64,000 nt of DNA from Histomonas meleagridis (lineage: Eukaryota; Parabasalia; Tritrichomonadida; Dientamoebidae): the NCBI GenBank assembly GCA_020186115.1, contig WSYJ01000164.1:930001-994000 (forward strand). The letters run 5' to 3'. The notes beneath the pieces are model-generated. The model had not been told where the DNA came from. It worked only from the letters and a program-made list of their open reading frames with translations, and made no database searches. Both the position numbers and the translations under genes were made by a program. Shown piece by piece: positions 48,916 to 59,024 of this stretch. How positions within the stretch are numbered: position 1 is the stretch's first letter; each line of letters opens with the position of its first letter.

Positions 48916-50343
48916 TCATTGTTCAAATTCATTTGCTGCCGTTTCACAAAACTCGCGAATATCCACACAAAATCTGAATATATCATTATCTTCATCATCA
49001 ATATTATCAATCAATTCCTGGAACCTTTGAGATAAATCTGTTTGAATAATATCATTTACTAAATACGAAGTTACATTTGTATGTTGACTTGCTTGTAACA
49101 TATTAAAAACAATTTCAACGTATTTCAAAATTAAATCATTATCATCACTATCCAAACAAAAAGAACATTTTTGAACGAAACCAAGATCAAACAATTTATA
49201 AAACACATTAAGATCTTTCTTTAATATCATTGCGTAAGATAATTCCACAATTGATATCTGATAATAAAAAGGTGCACCTTCATCAAAAATATCACTAAAA
49301 ACAAGGTCTAATAAACTATGATTCTCATTCATGCAATATTGAAATACTTCAATATCGCCATATAATATTAATAAAGTCAAAATTTTTAAAGAAGAATTCG
49401 ATATTTCTAAATTCGCATGTTGTATAAATTCATAATATTTAGAAATTGATATTCGTCTTGCAAAACAAATTTGTTTTGGTCCAACTGTTTCTAATACATA
49501 GGATATAGTATCTAATGTTGGTACTACAGTTGAAATATTTGATGCAAATTTAGTAACATCATTTATAAGATCGACAATTTCGCCAAGTAAACACCACCTT
49601 TGTACTAAACAATTAAAATAAAGAATATCTGTATGAACAAGATATTGACATAACAATGCAATGTTTTCCCATGTACTATCATATTGGGAATCTTCGAAAA
49701 TATAACAAATCGTTGCTAGGATTTGATCAATATAAGGTTCAAAATTATATAACAACACGAATGAATAAAGTATACTGGCACATGAGTCAGCATGCGCATT
49801 TGATAATTTTGAGCATTCTGTAATTTGATCAAGAAATGCTTTCATATTAAAATTCGTCTGATATGAATGAGCAACATAAATGAGTGTACTAAGAATACGA
49901 AGGCTGGCTAATGAAACCATATTCTCTTCACTTGTAATTCCTGATAAAGCAGCTTCAAATATTCCATTTGAATAGAAATATTCGGAAAAATGTGATGTTT
50001 TAATAAGATTTGATATACAAAAAAGTATTGAAGCATGGCACATGAGGTCAGTAGCAAACTCAAAGTCTGCATTAATTAATAAGCTTGCAAATGACGTTGT
50101 AGAAATCATATCTAGAGATGCACAATCATACCCACTTATGGTTTTATTAATTTCTGTTAGATGTTCTGAAAAATTTTCTGAAGATTGATTATTAAAATCT
50201 TCATTAAGTAATTGAATGAATTCTTCAATTTCACTTTGAGACCGAGAACCTTCATAAATAGGATTTACAAACACTTCTCTTTGAGCCAATTTCTGTCTAA
50301 TATTTTTGTGGTGAATAGAAACTTTTTTCCAGTTACATTGCAT
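48916..50343 (-). CDS. ARM/HEAT-like helical-repeat protein, 475 residues
   Basis: Residues about 70-440 are repeated amphipathic helices of ARM type (MVSLASLRILSTLIYVAH, ISNSSLKILTLLILYGD, YYQISIVELSYAMIL). The N-terminus is basic (WKKVSIHHKNIRQKLAQREV), reminiscent of an importin-beta-binding segment, and the C-terminus is acidic. That combination suggests a divergent importin-alpha-like protein, but the conserved Trp/Asn ladder is not evident. It is similar in style to the protein at 17278-18732. It is divergent from PRP17, with 84 bp between start codons. Confidence 0.65.
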   Translation of the reverse strand: MQCNWKKVSIHHKNIRQKLAQREVFVNPIYEGSRSQSEIEEFIQLLNEDFNNQSSENFSEHLTEINKTISGYDCASLDMISTTSFASLLINADFEFATDLMCHASILFCISNLIKTSHFSEYFYSNGIFEAALSGITSEENMVSLASLRILSTLIYVAHSYQTNFNMKAFLDQITECSKLSNAHADSCASILYSFVLLYNFEPYIDQILATICYIFEDSQYDSTWENIALLCQYLVHTDILYFNCLVQRWCLLGEIVDLINDVTKFASNISTVVPTLDTISYVLETVGPKQICFARRISISKYYEFIQHANLEISNSSLKILTLLILYGDIEVFQYCMNENHSLLDLVFSDIFDEGAPFYYQISIVELSYAMILKKDLNVFYKLFDLGFVQKCSFCLDSDDNDLILKYVEIVFNMLQASQHTNVTSYLVNDIIQTDLSQRFQELIDNIDDEDNDIFRFCVDIREFCETAANEFEQ

Positions 50344-50427
50344 TTGTACGTTTAGGGGACGTTAATGTCACAGAAAAAAGAACGTGGGGTGCCCCAACAG
50401 GGGCCGCCCGAAAAAAAGGCACTTTAA
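50344..50427. promoter_or_regulatory. 84-bp divergent promoter with GGGGTGCCCC palindrome
   Basis: Between the ARM-like and PRP17 starts lie GACGTTAATGTC (50359-50370, partly palindromic), GGGGTGCCCC (50386-50395, near-palindrome), GGGGCCGCCC and AAAGGCACTTTAA directly before the PRP17 ATG. These GC boxes stand out sharply in AT-rich DNA and recur near other starts. Confidence 0.65.
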
Positions 50428-51810
50428 ATGCAAACAAGTACCTTATTTATTGACCCAACTCCTCAATTACTAACAAACAAACAAGGAAATGAAGAAAAAC
50501 TCGTACCGAGGATAAATGCGAACTTACCAATTGATGAGCAGAAAGCAATTTTAGAAAATCAAAAAGATCAAATTGAAGAAGTATCAATGACTGATGCAAT
50601 GTGGCAAGCATCTCATTACCCAAGCAGAAAGAAAAAGCATAAGAAATGTCATAAAAAACATCGAGATATTCCATGGGACGAAAATGAAGCACCTAAACCC
50701 CAAGTTCCAACCTCAGAAAAGACAGCATACCTTCAACGTATTCGTAACAGAACATGGTATCCAAGTATCGGTGATAACGAATTACCAAATACAGTAGTTT
50801 GGCTCAATACAACTAACATTAAAGATCACCTTGGCCGTTCATGGGTTATGCAACCAATCTCATATGTAGCTAATCCAGGCCATGAGTGTTTTCTTCCTCA
50901 ATCTCGAATTCACAAATTCTCATATCATACATCCTCAGTTACTAATGTTGAAATGTTTCCTACTTATGGGCATTTGATTCTTTCATGCTCCCTTGATACG
51001 ACCATTCGTATTTGGTCACTTTCTGGTGATCGTCAATGTATCCAAATTTATATTGGTCATAAACAAGGCGTTTCTGACTGTCGATTTTCACGTGATGGAT
51101 TTAGGATTGCAAGTTGTTGCTATGGAAAAGCTCTTAAACTTTGGGATACCGAAAAAGGTTTCATTTGTGGAGCAGTTCTTGATTCAGTTCCATCACAACT
51201 TATTATGAACACCAATGAAGGGCGCGAAGAAGAGTGTATAGTAGCACTTCAAGATGGTAGAGCTGTTCATTATGATTTTCGTATCAATGGTGAAAAACGT
51301 CCAATCCGTGAATATAGATTCCATTCAGCGCCTATGTCTGCAATTACTTATCTTCCAGGATCCAAATACTTTGTAACTTCCGGAGAAGACAATGCATTAG
51401 TTTTATGGGAAGATGGAATTGAAAGACCAGTAGCTGTTCTTAAAGAACCATGGATGAAACATATAACTGCATTAGTAGCACACCCTACCGAACCATATGT
51501 TATGGGGCAGATGGGAGGCGAAATTGTTGTTTTTAGAACATCACCGAATTTTAACGTTTACTCTAAACGGTCGTTTGTCGGGCACCACCCCGAATCGTTT
51601 GCATGCCGGATGACAATGTCACCTGATGGGTCATTCCTTGCAAGTGGTGATGCAAGAGGATCGTTATTCATATGGGAATGGAAGTCGGCACAGTTGAAAA
51701 AAACTTTTGAATTACATGACCAGGTATTAATTAAGGCAGATTGGAGTCCTTACAACCCATCTCAAATAATTACAGCATCATATGATAATACAATGGTTTT
51801 GTTGGATTAA
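50428..51810 (+). CDS. PRP17: Pre-mRNA splicing factor PRP17/CDC40
   Basis: The 460-residue protein has a conserved N-terminal half (IPWDENEAPK, RNRTWYPSIG, then GHECFLPQSRIHKFSYHTSS) and a C-terminal seven-blade WD40 propeller from about 165 (GHLILSCSLDTTIRIWSLSG, then YGKALKLWDTEKG, HDQVLIKADWSPYNPSQIIT). The block order and the FLPxxRIH...HTxxV junction match PRP17, a second-step spliceosome factor. It is somewhat shorter than human CDC40 (about 579). A splicing factor here fits the presence of spliced genes such as the RPA3-like one. Confidence 0.85.
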   Translation: MQTSTLFIDPTPQLLTNKQGNEEKLVPRINANLPIDEQKAILENQKDQIEEVSMTDAMWQASHYPSRKKKHKKCHKKHRDIPWDENEAPKPQVPTSEKTAYLQRIRNRTWYPSIGDNELPNTVVWLNTTNIKDHLGRSWVMQPISYVANPGHECFLPQSRIHKFSYHTSSVTNVEMFPTYGHLILSCSLDTTIRIWSLSGDRQCIQIYIGHKQGVSDCRFSRDGFRIASCCYGKALKLWDTEKGFICGAVLDSVPSQLIMNTNEGREEECIVALQDGRAVHYDFRINGEKRPIREYRFHSAPMSAITYLPGSKYFVTSGEDNALVLWEDGIERPVAVLKEPWMKHITALVAHPTEPYVMGQMGGEIVVFRTSPNFNVYSKRSFVGHHPESFACRMTMSPDGSFLASGDARGSLFIWEWKSAQLKKTFELHDQVLIKADWSPYNPSQIITASYDNTMVLLD

Positions 51811-51848
51811 TGAAATGGTTTATTAACATATTTTATAAAAAAAAAGTT

Positions 51849-52241
51849 TCATGGAAAAAGAATTGTAGATGACTTCCTTTTGTGATGATGTAAATGCGTT
51901 GATTTATAAATTGGTTGACTTCCATTAAATGGTATATTTTCTTTGTTTGTTGAATAATTATTCCTCGATGTTTTGTGTATTGGTGAAATCGAAGGCTTTT
52001 GATAACGCATTGGAATTTTTGTCATCGGTGACATAGATGAAAAGCGGTAATTTGTAGGTGTTTGTGATGATGATTTATTTGTTTTTTCTGTTTTGGAATT
52101 AGGTTGAAAAACATAATTTCCTTCAAAAAACTTTGAATTATTAAAATTTTTATATGGGGCATCATTGCTACCAACAGATCTATGTTTATAAATCAGGCAA
52201 ATAATTAATATAGATGTGCACAATACGAAGATTTCAATCAT
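51849..52241 (-). CDS. Small N-terminally anchored protein with basic Ser/Thr-rich tail
   Basis: This 130-residue protein has residues 2-18 as one hydrophobic helix (IEIFVLCTSILIICLIY) followed directly by KHRS, so it is probably a signal-anchor with a cytosolic tail. The tail is Ser, Thr, Asn, Lys and Pro-rich, with SPMT and SISPI sites that suit proline-directed kinases, and a TNKENI box. It ends HLHHHKRKSSTILFP. No family was recognised. The ORF is modest, so existence is less certain than for its neighbours. Confidence 0.5.
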   Translation of the reverse strand: MIEIFVLCTSILIICLIYKHRSVGSNDAPYKNFNNSKFFEGNYVFQPNSKTEKTNKSSSQTPTNYRFSSMSPMTKIPMRYQKPSISPIHKTSRNNYSTNKENIPFNGSQPIYKSTHLHHHKRKSSTILFP

Positions 52242-52641
52242 TTTTATTAAAATTAAACGTATATATATATATATACCGCCCCAAAAAACGTTAACATACC
52301 CTAATTCTTCGAGATCATCTGATTATACCTTCGCAAGATGAGGCATTCTATGTATCGAAAAAACAGAGAGAATGCCCATAACTCATCATCCTGGAATCAA
52401 TTCTGAGAGACGCATTCAAAAATTCCATCATAGGACTGGAGACCGTTAATTTGGACGTCGTTATTCATTTTGGATTGTTTCGACGGTTTTAATCGTTACA
52501 CAACCGGTGTTGAAGGTTTTTGTATTTTCAGTAAAGTCGATTTTCAATCCATTCAAAAACTTTAAATGGAGGCAAAACAGTTCAAATTGAAAGTCAGCTG
52601 ACATTCAAAATCTTCCACCTGATTTCGCACAAAAATCATCG
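52242..52641. other. Divergent intergenic region upstream of DENN gene
   Basis: Contains a (TA)n run at about 52260-52275, AACGTTAAC (52287-52295), a hairpin GGCATTCT/AGAATGCC (52342-52349 with 52371-52378), ACGGTTTTAATCG (52483-52495) and ACAACCGGTG. No gene supported. Confidence 0.5.
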
Positions 52642-53925
52642 ATGTCAATCATAGGAACTTACTTGCTTGAGTTCGATGAGCGAATAGGGCCTGTTCTCAT
52701 TAAACAACCAAAAGACAGCATCCTTACAGAAAGCCAAATTAAAATTCTAAAGCTAAATTGTTTCCCAGAAAGTACAACCCCTTTAAAGCAAGGCGTAACC
52801 TCATTCTGTTTTAAGCTTGAAAAATATTTTTGCTATTCTGCCTTCGTCTCAATTCCAAATTCTTCGTTCAAAAGAAACTTCCAACAATTTTCAATTGTGA
52901 TAGTTACATCCTTCCCTTATTATCCATTGTTTATGAATCTGATGGAATCAATTACAATTGTAGTATCAATGGATCCAAAAACAATTTATTCTTTAATTGA
53001 AAACTTTGTTGGAAAATGGGAATCACACCTTTGTTCATTGCCAAGTTCTAATTTTGAGCTCCCTCTCTTTAATGGTTCAATTTCAATTATTCCAAATTCA
53101 TCAACCAAAAATTTACTTACATCAAATGAAAATGCTTATCGTGCCAATGATAGATTCATTGATCACGACATCAAAAATGTTCTCAACACCAATTTCAATG
53201 AAATATCTAAATTATGGGAATACATAATAACTGAACAACCGGTCATGATATATGGCAAAACACCAAACCTTGTGACACACGGTTCATTTGCAGCTGCATC
53301 ATTATGTTATCCTGAAGATCCATGTGAAGTAATTCCATACATATCTTTAACAGATCCTCGATTTCCAAATCTTTCCAAGTCTAAATCATGTGTTTTCGGT
53401 ACCTCTAATCCTGCTTCTCTTCTAGCTGTTAGTAAAACTGTTCATGTTCACAAAATCGAATATGAAAATTCGATCAACGGCGAAAAGTTAACATCAGCCC
53501 AAATCAGGTGCAAACTATATTGCAACACAAGGAGGATACGGAAAGCACTTGAGAAAGCCATTGATCGTCAAATTCAGATAAATTTTTTATCTGTGATAAT
53601 CGGCAAAATTAGCTCATCTTTGATAGAAAAGTCCCTCACCGAAGAGCGCTTCATTCCCCAAACAGTATCGCTTCAAAGGTTCTCACGACTTCTTGCAAGA
53701 TCTAATTTGTGCGAAAAAATCAGACGAGAACGACTCCTAACGCAAAACGCACTCGCGCAGTACCTCTCGTTGCGGATCCCAGAGAAGCTAAAGCTAAGCG
53801 CACTCAGGAAGGTATACATTAGTTTTGTAAATGCATTGGAAATCGGTTCGATGACTGAAGCAAATGAAATTGTATTGCAAAACAAAATTCGTGAAATTGC
53901 ACCACTATTACATTCACAACTATAA
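52642..53925 (+). CDS. DENND6 (FAM116)-like DENN-domain protein
   Basis: The 427-residue protein has a longin-like u-DENN at about 1-115 (GTYLLEFDERIGPVLIKQP, then LKLNCFPES and SFCFKLEKYFCYSAFV, FPYYPLFMNLMESI) and a c-DENN at about 190-290 (KLWEYIITEQPVMIYGKTPN, VIPYISLTDPRFPNL, CVFGTSNPASLLAV). A helical d-DENN-like tail follows. The SFPYY...L and GxTNP-like GTSNP blocks fit DENND6. DENN proteins are Rab GEFs, and DENND6 acts on Rab14 in animals. The partner here is unknown. Confidence 0.75.
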   Translation: MSIIGTYLLEFDERIGPVLIKQPKDSILTESQIKILKLNCFPESTTPLKQGVTSFCFKLEKYFCYSAFVSIPNSSFKRNFQQFSIVIVTSFPYYPLFMNLMESITIVVSMDPKTIYSLIENFVGKWESHLCSLPSSNFELPLFNGSISIIPNSSTKNLLTSNENAYRANDRFIDHDIKNVLNTNFNEISKLWEYIITEQPVMIYGKTPNLVTHGSFAAASLCYPEDPCEVIPYISLTDPRFPNLSKSKSCVFGTSNPASLLAVSKTVHVHKIEYENSINGEKLTSAQIRCKLYCNTRRIRKALEKAIDRQIQINFLSVIIGKISSSLIEKSLTEERFIPQTVSLQRFSRLLARSNLCEKIRRERLLTQNALAQYLSLRIPEKLKLSALRKVYISFVNALEIGSMTEANEIVLQNKIREIAPLLHSQL

Positions 53926-54329
53926 TGTAATGTATGTAATATATTTTAATAAAATAGAGCTCTCTTGTATCGTATTTACAAAAAGCTGAAATAAAATATA
54001 GAAATAAATTAACGGTCGTTCATTCGTTTTTGAATATGAATACGATGATTTCCCATTCATTTTAATTTATCGTTTAGGATACTGAGTATAAAACTTCTTA
54101 TGACGTTTTCATGCGAATTATGCTCAAGTGTAATTGTAAAAGGACACCTTCGGATGCCTTTCTCTTATAGTATCGGATAAAAATTTATTATTTTATTCCA
54201 TCTATTCTGTCTCTTGATTCCGATTTTCTGCAATATCAATTATTTCGAAAGATATTCTATTTGATCGAAATAACAATTATGAGGTGTTCTCAGATATTGG
54301 AAAAAATATCATTTTTATAAATCTTTTTG
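53926..54329. other. Intergenic region, nothing supported
   Basis: AT-rich sequence with AACGGTCG at 54010-54017 and a small AAAGG/CCTTT hairpin at about 54138-54162. No gene supported. Confidence 0.4.
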
Positions 54330-54680
54330 AATGAATTAATTATTTGAGCTTTAGTGGATTCAGAGACCAATTTCTTTTGAATATTGCTTTAACAATATGC
54401 AATTTATGTGGGAATAAAGAATTATTCGTAAGCAACCAGATTCTATAAAATATGCAGTTGGAAATCATCGTGTGCCAATTGATCAAAATTTCTTTTGACA
54501 AATTTGTCACTTTTATATTGGATGAACTCAAATTCTGTAAATGAAAGTAAATGGAGACGAAAGCTTGAAAATTCTCTTATCTCTTGAAAACATTGTATTT
54601 GGTTTAAAAGAAGGTAATGTTGATTAACTGTTGAAAAACTTTTAAAACTTTTTGATCAGAATAATTCTTATTCATTTTGT
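54330..54680 (+). pseudogene. Broken 5' portion of a DUF3447/ankyrin gene
   Basis: Reads FSGFRDQFLLNIALTICNLC then NKELFVSNQIL and a stop, a typical N-terminal helix block of DUF3447 proteins, followed by short pieces (ENIVFGLKEGNVD then stop). It lies directly upstream of the open frame at 54681-55820 and looks like that gene's original N-terminus, cut off by stops and shifts. Confidence 0.55.
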
Positions 54681-55820
54681 ATGACGATTTGTAGACTTTC
54701 ATTTCTGTTTTATATATCACGTGATTATAACATAGGTTTACTTTTACAATTTATAAATACACTCCATAAACAAATTTTCGAGAAATTCAATATAAGATTC
54801 ATTAAAATTTTCGTACGAAACCTTCATGAAGAAGCCAGGAGAAATTATTATGATTTATCGAAGGATGATTTTAAACTTCATAAGCAATTAATTAAAGAAG
54901 GACATAATCCAAGTGAAATTGCAAAAATTATTCGAAATGATGAAATAGAAAAACTTCAAGAAATGTTATCACAAAGTAATTTTGATTATAATCAAAAAAT
55001 TAAATTGTCACTTTATGAAAAGTGTTCATTTATTAATGAAAAAAATGTTACATTAATTGATTATGCATCATTTTTTTCATCAGTTAAATGTTTTAAATGC
55101 TTATTATTAAATGGTAATAACATAAGTAATACAGGTAAATATGCAGTTGTAGGCGGAAATGAAGAAATTATTCATTTATGTGAACAAAATCATTTATCAT
55201 TTAAAGGTGCTTATGAAGCAGCAATTATGTTTCATCGAAATGACATCTTTAAATATATATTTGAAAATGAATTAGGTCATTTAGAAAAAAATCCAAACTT
55301 TAATAGTTATAGTGATGATAGTTATAGTGACGACGATAGTGATGATATTTATATGGGCTATGGTGATGATGATTACGATTATAATCATTTTAATGATTGG
55401 AATAATCCCGAATCATCACCATTTAGTTTAGAAAAATTAGGGAAAATTTGCGTTTTATATCAAAATTATGAAATTTTTTCCTTTTTATTAAAGGAAGGAA
55501 TGAATATTGATGATGATATTATTAATGAATCCGCAAAAATTGGAAATTTTTACTTCATTCAAAATGTTTTAGGAAAGATTGAACTTCCAAATAATGTTCT
55601 TCTTTTAGCTATTAGATCAGGAAATAATGAACTTGTTAAATTCCTCCTTAAACAAGAAGAAGTTGATGTTAATTTTGGCAAAATTTATTTAAAATTTATG
55701 TTTAAAAATTATATTCTCAAATTAATTGAAATAAGACACTGTCAACCAATTTTCCCTCTTATAGAATTTTTTTTAATTCTAAAATTATTTGTAATGTATT
55801 TAATACATATCAGATTTTAA
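54681..55820 (+). CDS. DUF3447/ankyrin protein, probably a truncated remnant still open
   Basis: The 379-residue frame has DUF3447 features in order: FKLHKQLIKEGHNPSEIAKI, IRNDEIEKLQEMLSQSNFDY, NVTLIDYASFFSSVKCFKCL, NTGKYAVVGGNEEIIHLCEQ, then MFHRNDIFKYIFENE. An acidic Asp/Tyr/Ser low-complexity insert (about 215-250) and ankyrin units (LLLAIRSGNNELVKFLLKQE) follow. After VDVNFGK the sequence turns into ATTTATTTA-type spacer, and the last 45 residues look like read-through. With the broken 5' part upstream and decayed modules downstream, this is likely a dying gene. Confidence 0.5.
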   Translation: MTICRLSFLFYISRDYNIGLLLQFINTLHKQIFEKFNIRFIKIFVRNLHEEARRNYYDLSKDDFKLHKQLIKEGHNPSEIAKIIRNDEIEKLQEMLSQSNFDYNQKIKLSLYEKCSFINEKNVTLIDYASFFSSVKCFKCLLLNGNNISNTGKYAVVGGNEEIIHLCEQNHLSFKGAYEAAIMFHRNDIFKYIFENELGHLEKNPNFNSYSDDSYSDDDSDDIYMGYGDDDYDYNHFNDWNNPESSPFSLEKLGKICVLYQNYEIFSFLLKEGMNIDDDIINESAKIGNFYFIQNVLGKIELPNNVLLLAIRSGNNELVKFLLKQEEVDVNFGKIYLKFMFKNYILKLIEIRHCQPIFPLIEFFLILKLFVMYLIHIRF

Positions 55821-56630
55821 CATATAAGAACAGTAGACAAATTTTTATGAAGATATAATAATTTTTTAAAAATTTCCTTTGAATTTAGTCACTTTCCATT
55901 TAAATTCGTGTCGATACAATACACAAACGGTCATCTAAGTAAAGACTGGATATATCAATTAACCACATCTAAACCAGTATATACAAGTATTGTTGAAAAA
56001 ATGTTTGAAACATTTTTATCTTCTGTTTAATTTTGTGATTACTTGTTGTGACTATCGCTCACTCGTGGAGGAACGAATCTTGATGGATTTGCTCTCAAAT
56101 TTTTTTTGTAAAGTATTAAAATTTGACTTCCCACATTCAAATCTTGGATTTGTAACCGCAAAATTAATTCAAAAAGTTAATTTTTCTTTTTTGTCCAGAG
56201 CCTCCAATAATGAATAAATTGTTTCAAGAATTATCCTATTTATAGAACATATAAATTATAAAAAATTGCAAAGACAGATTTTCGAATTTTTGCTCTGATC
56301 TATAGATATTGAAAATCTTGTATAACTTAAAAACAAAATGAAAACTACAGAAAAATTATATAAATTAACATTGACTATTATTAGTTCTATGTATTTATTT
56401 AATTCGAACTTCTGTATTTAATCCTAAAGCCCAAAAAAGCATTTTGGAATTTTGGAGATTGCTCATATAAAAACAAGATAACAAAATTTGGTTAAGATAA
56501 TTTTATTGAATAGAATATGTATACTTATTTATTTATATTTTTTTTAAATTTGATTCAGTTGAAAATGAAAAAAATTGATTTTCTGATTTGAAAAGACCGT
56601 TTATTTGGTTGACAGCGTCTTATTGAAATA
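55821..56630. other. Spacer inside the decaying ankyrin locus
   Basis: AT-rich, with no ankyrin module readable. The open frame at 55990-56217 is Phe/Leu-rich and not convincing. An ACCGTTTATTTGG stretch is at 56599-56611. Confidence 0.4.
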
Positions 56631-57520
56631 TTTATAACTGCATTAATGTTAGAATCTACGAAAGGTAATATAGAAATCGTTAAATTGCTTCTTGAAAGGG
56701 AAGATATTTATATTAATGCTACATCTACTTATTTATTATATTTGAAATTTGATTAAATAATTTAATATTTTGAAATAATTTTTGGAAATTATTCAAATTA
56801 TTTTTTAATGCACTTATGTTTGCTTGTAGAAGTGGTAACATAGAAATAGTTAAATTACTTCTTGAAAAAAAAGGAATTGTCTTTCATAATGCTCTTTTTT
56901 TGGCAATTCGAAATGGAAACTATCAAATTGTAAAATTACTCCTTAATTATAAACAATATGATATAGAAGATATCCTTTCATATTATTTATGGGGGAACTT
57001 TTCGAAGCATCTTGGAAAGGCCATTCAAAAATAGTTAAATATCTTCTTAAAAATAAACAAATTAACATTAATAAAAGAGATATTTATTTGTGTTATAAAT
57101 AATTCATTGCATTAATTTGATATTTAATAAAATTATTTGGAATTAGTTCAAATTGTTTTGGACACCACTTATGATTGCATCTTTTAAAGGTAATACATCG
57201 GTCGTAAAATTACTCCTTGAACAAGAAGGAATTGAATTAAATGCGATAGATAATGTTTATTTATTGCGTTCAATATTTTTTTCAAATTTTTTTTTTGTTT
57301 TTTAAAAAAATTTAATAATGAATTAAATTATTTCAAACAGCTTTAATGAGAGCAGCTCAAAATGGTTACATTGATATCGTCAAACTACTTCTTGCGCAAA
57401 AAGGAATTAATATTAATGCTAAAGATAAAATTTATTAAGTTAATTTAACATTTTAAATCAATATTTGGAATCAATTTTAATATCTTGAAACAGCTCTTAC
57501 ACTTTCATTGAATATATTAT
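56631..57520 (+). pseudogene. Array of ankyrin modules separated by non-coding spacers
   Basis: Single ankyrin units are readable at about 56635-56730 (TALMLESTKGNIEIVKLLLE), 56810-57080 (ALMFACRSGNIEIVKLLLEK and two more, with a frameshift), 57166-57251 (TPLMIASFKGNTSVVKLLLE), 57341-57435 (TALMRAAQNGYIDIVKLLLA) and a last start at about 57492. Each is followed by 55-90 bp of AT-rich spacer with stops, inserted at the same point between the AKDN loop and the next T-A/P-L-M. Spacers start [AG]TTTATTTA-like, and most share TTTGGAAT...TTCAAAT motifs near their end. Confidence 0.7.
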
Positions 57521-57659
57521 AACGAAATCGCCAATTTAATTCGAACTAAATCAGAGGAAATTGCAATGTAAACTGATGAAGTGAAATTCGACTTTTTGAA
57601 AACGATTTCAATAAAACCGATCAAAAGTGTCACGATTTTTTTTAACTATAAACAACTAT

Positions 57660-58832
57660 TTATTTAGGAAAATCATGACAATAGTCAATGCTTTTTGCAA
57701 TGCTATGTCTAAAGTCATCAAACCTTACCAGTGATTCATTAAATGCGCTTATAACAACTGGTTCACCGTTGAACACATATCTTACGTACAACTGTTGATC
57801 CTTTGCTCTCCATATCTCCATTGATAAATAAGAAGCGTATGGAGGCATATATTTGTTCAAGTTACCAAGTGCAACTAGAACAGCAGAAATTGTTGTATCG
57901 TGTGCACTTAAAAGTGTGAATTTTTTACCATTCATTGTGCCAAGGGATTCATCTGCGACCCTAAAAGCATCACGTAGAATATAAGAAGCTGCAAGGCCAG
58001 GGCCGTATTTAAGACGATGATACCTTTGATATTGGAGGTAACCGTTAAAATCGTTGCAACGATCAATGACGGTTTGCGTGATGTACTTTGGCAATTCGTT
58101 GTCGCTACACGAGAAGGCAGCCGTCCAAGAGCAAAGGCTCTTAACGTTGGAGTATGTACATTCGCCAATTCCAAGCGCTGAAAGTGCATCTTTAACATAT
58201 GGATATGTATCTTTAACAACTGAAAACATTTCTTCACCCGACTCGAATTCATGAAGAGCTTCCGTGAGCTCTTTGCATGGACCTCCCTTAATAACAAGTG
58301 TAGAGGAGGAATCTGAACCGGTTTGAATAGTAAGAACTTCATTGGAATTAGCTGGTTCATAAAGACCATTAATAAATGATTCTGCGCTTCGGAAACACCT
58401 GTCTACAGGTGATGAAAGAAATTGTAGAATTTTTGGATCTAATTTTTCAGGAAGGAATTTTAACGTATCAACTAAGTATTTGCGAAATGCTTTGCCGAGC
58501 TCTAGATGCTCTATCATTCCTTCAGTTGTTAAATCACCAGTTTGGCAGCTAGGTGGATAATCAACATATCTTTCATCAATCTTATGGAAAACATGGCGAT
58601 AATGCCTAGAAGGAGATGTAGATGTCCTGGGTGCAATTAAGTCTGGTTCGTTACATGTCCAATTTCCGCGTTGAGTACGATTTAAGTAAAGTTCAATTGG
58701 TGATCGCATTCCATGTCTTGTTATAACTTGAATATATGCCAACTCCATATCAGGCACAGGTTGCGCTTGAGTGGTTGGTGCAAAACAAAGATATTCTTCT
58801 GCAAGGGCTGCGCAAACGATGCAAAAAAACAT
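57660..58832 (-). CDS. Secreted histidine acid phosphatase
   Basis: The 390-residue protein starts with a signal peptide (MFFCIVCAALAEEYLC) and has the histidine phosphatase clade-2 motifs: RHGMRSP with H40 as the phospho-acceptor, R43, and the C-terminal proton donor H311-D312 (LLSAHDTT). Paired cysteines and N-x-T/S sites (NRTQ, NWT, NESL) fit a secreted or lysosomal enzyme. The family covers prostatic/lysosomal acid phosphatases and PXYLP1; PXYLP1-like features (long Cys-rich middle) are suggested, not proven. There is no C-terminal TM, so it is likely soluble. Confidence 0.92.
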   Translation of the reverse strand: MFFCIVCAALAEEYLCFAPTTQAQPVPDMELAYIQVITRHGMRSPIELYLNRTQRGNWTCNEPDLIAPRTSTSPSRHYRHVFHKIDERYVDYPPSCQTGDLTTEGMIEHLELGKAFRKYLVDTLKFLPEKLDPKILQFLSSPVDRCFRSAESFINGLYEPANSNEVLTIQTGSDSSSTLVIKGGPCKELTEALHEFESGEEMFSVVKDTYPYVKDALSALGIGECTYSNVKSLCSWTAAFSCSDNELPKYITQTVIDRCNDFNGYLQYQRYHRLKYGPGLAASYILRDAFRVADESLGTMNGKKFTLLSAHDTTISAVLVALGNLNKYMPPYASYLSMEIWRAKDQQLYVRYVFNGEPVVISAFNESLVRFDDFRHSIAKSIDYCHDFPK

Positions 58833-59024
58833 TCAGAATAATTTGTGTAAACTTACCAAAAAGTGGAAATACATTGATTTTCGACGATAGTAACAAATGA
58901 GTGAAAAATTATCGTGTTTTGTTCAAAAAGTTTAAATGATGCTTTGATTTTAAACATAAGCAAAATTTTTTTTTTATAAAATGATATCACTAAAACTAAC
59001 AAACATTTATCACAAATAAAAAGT

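Noticed and set aside
54340-54531. Minus-strand 63-codon frame
   Set aside because: The plus strand here reads as a DUF3447 N-terminal block, so the minus frame is its shadow.
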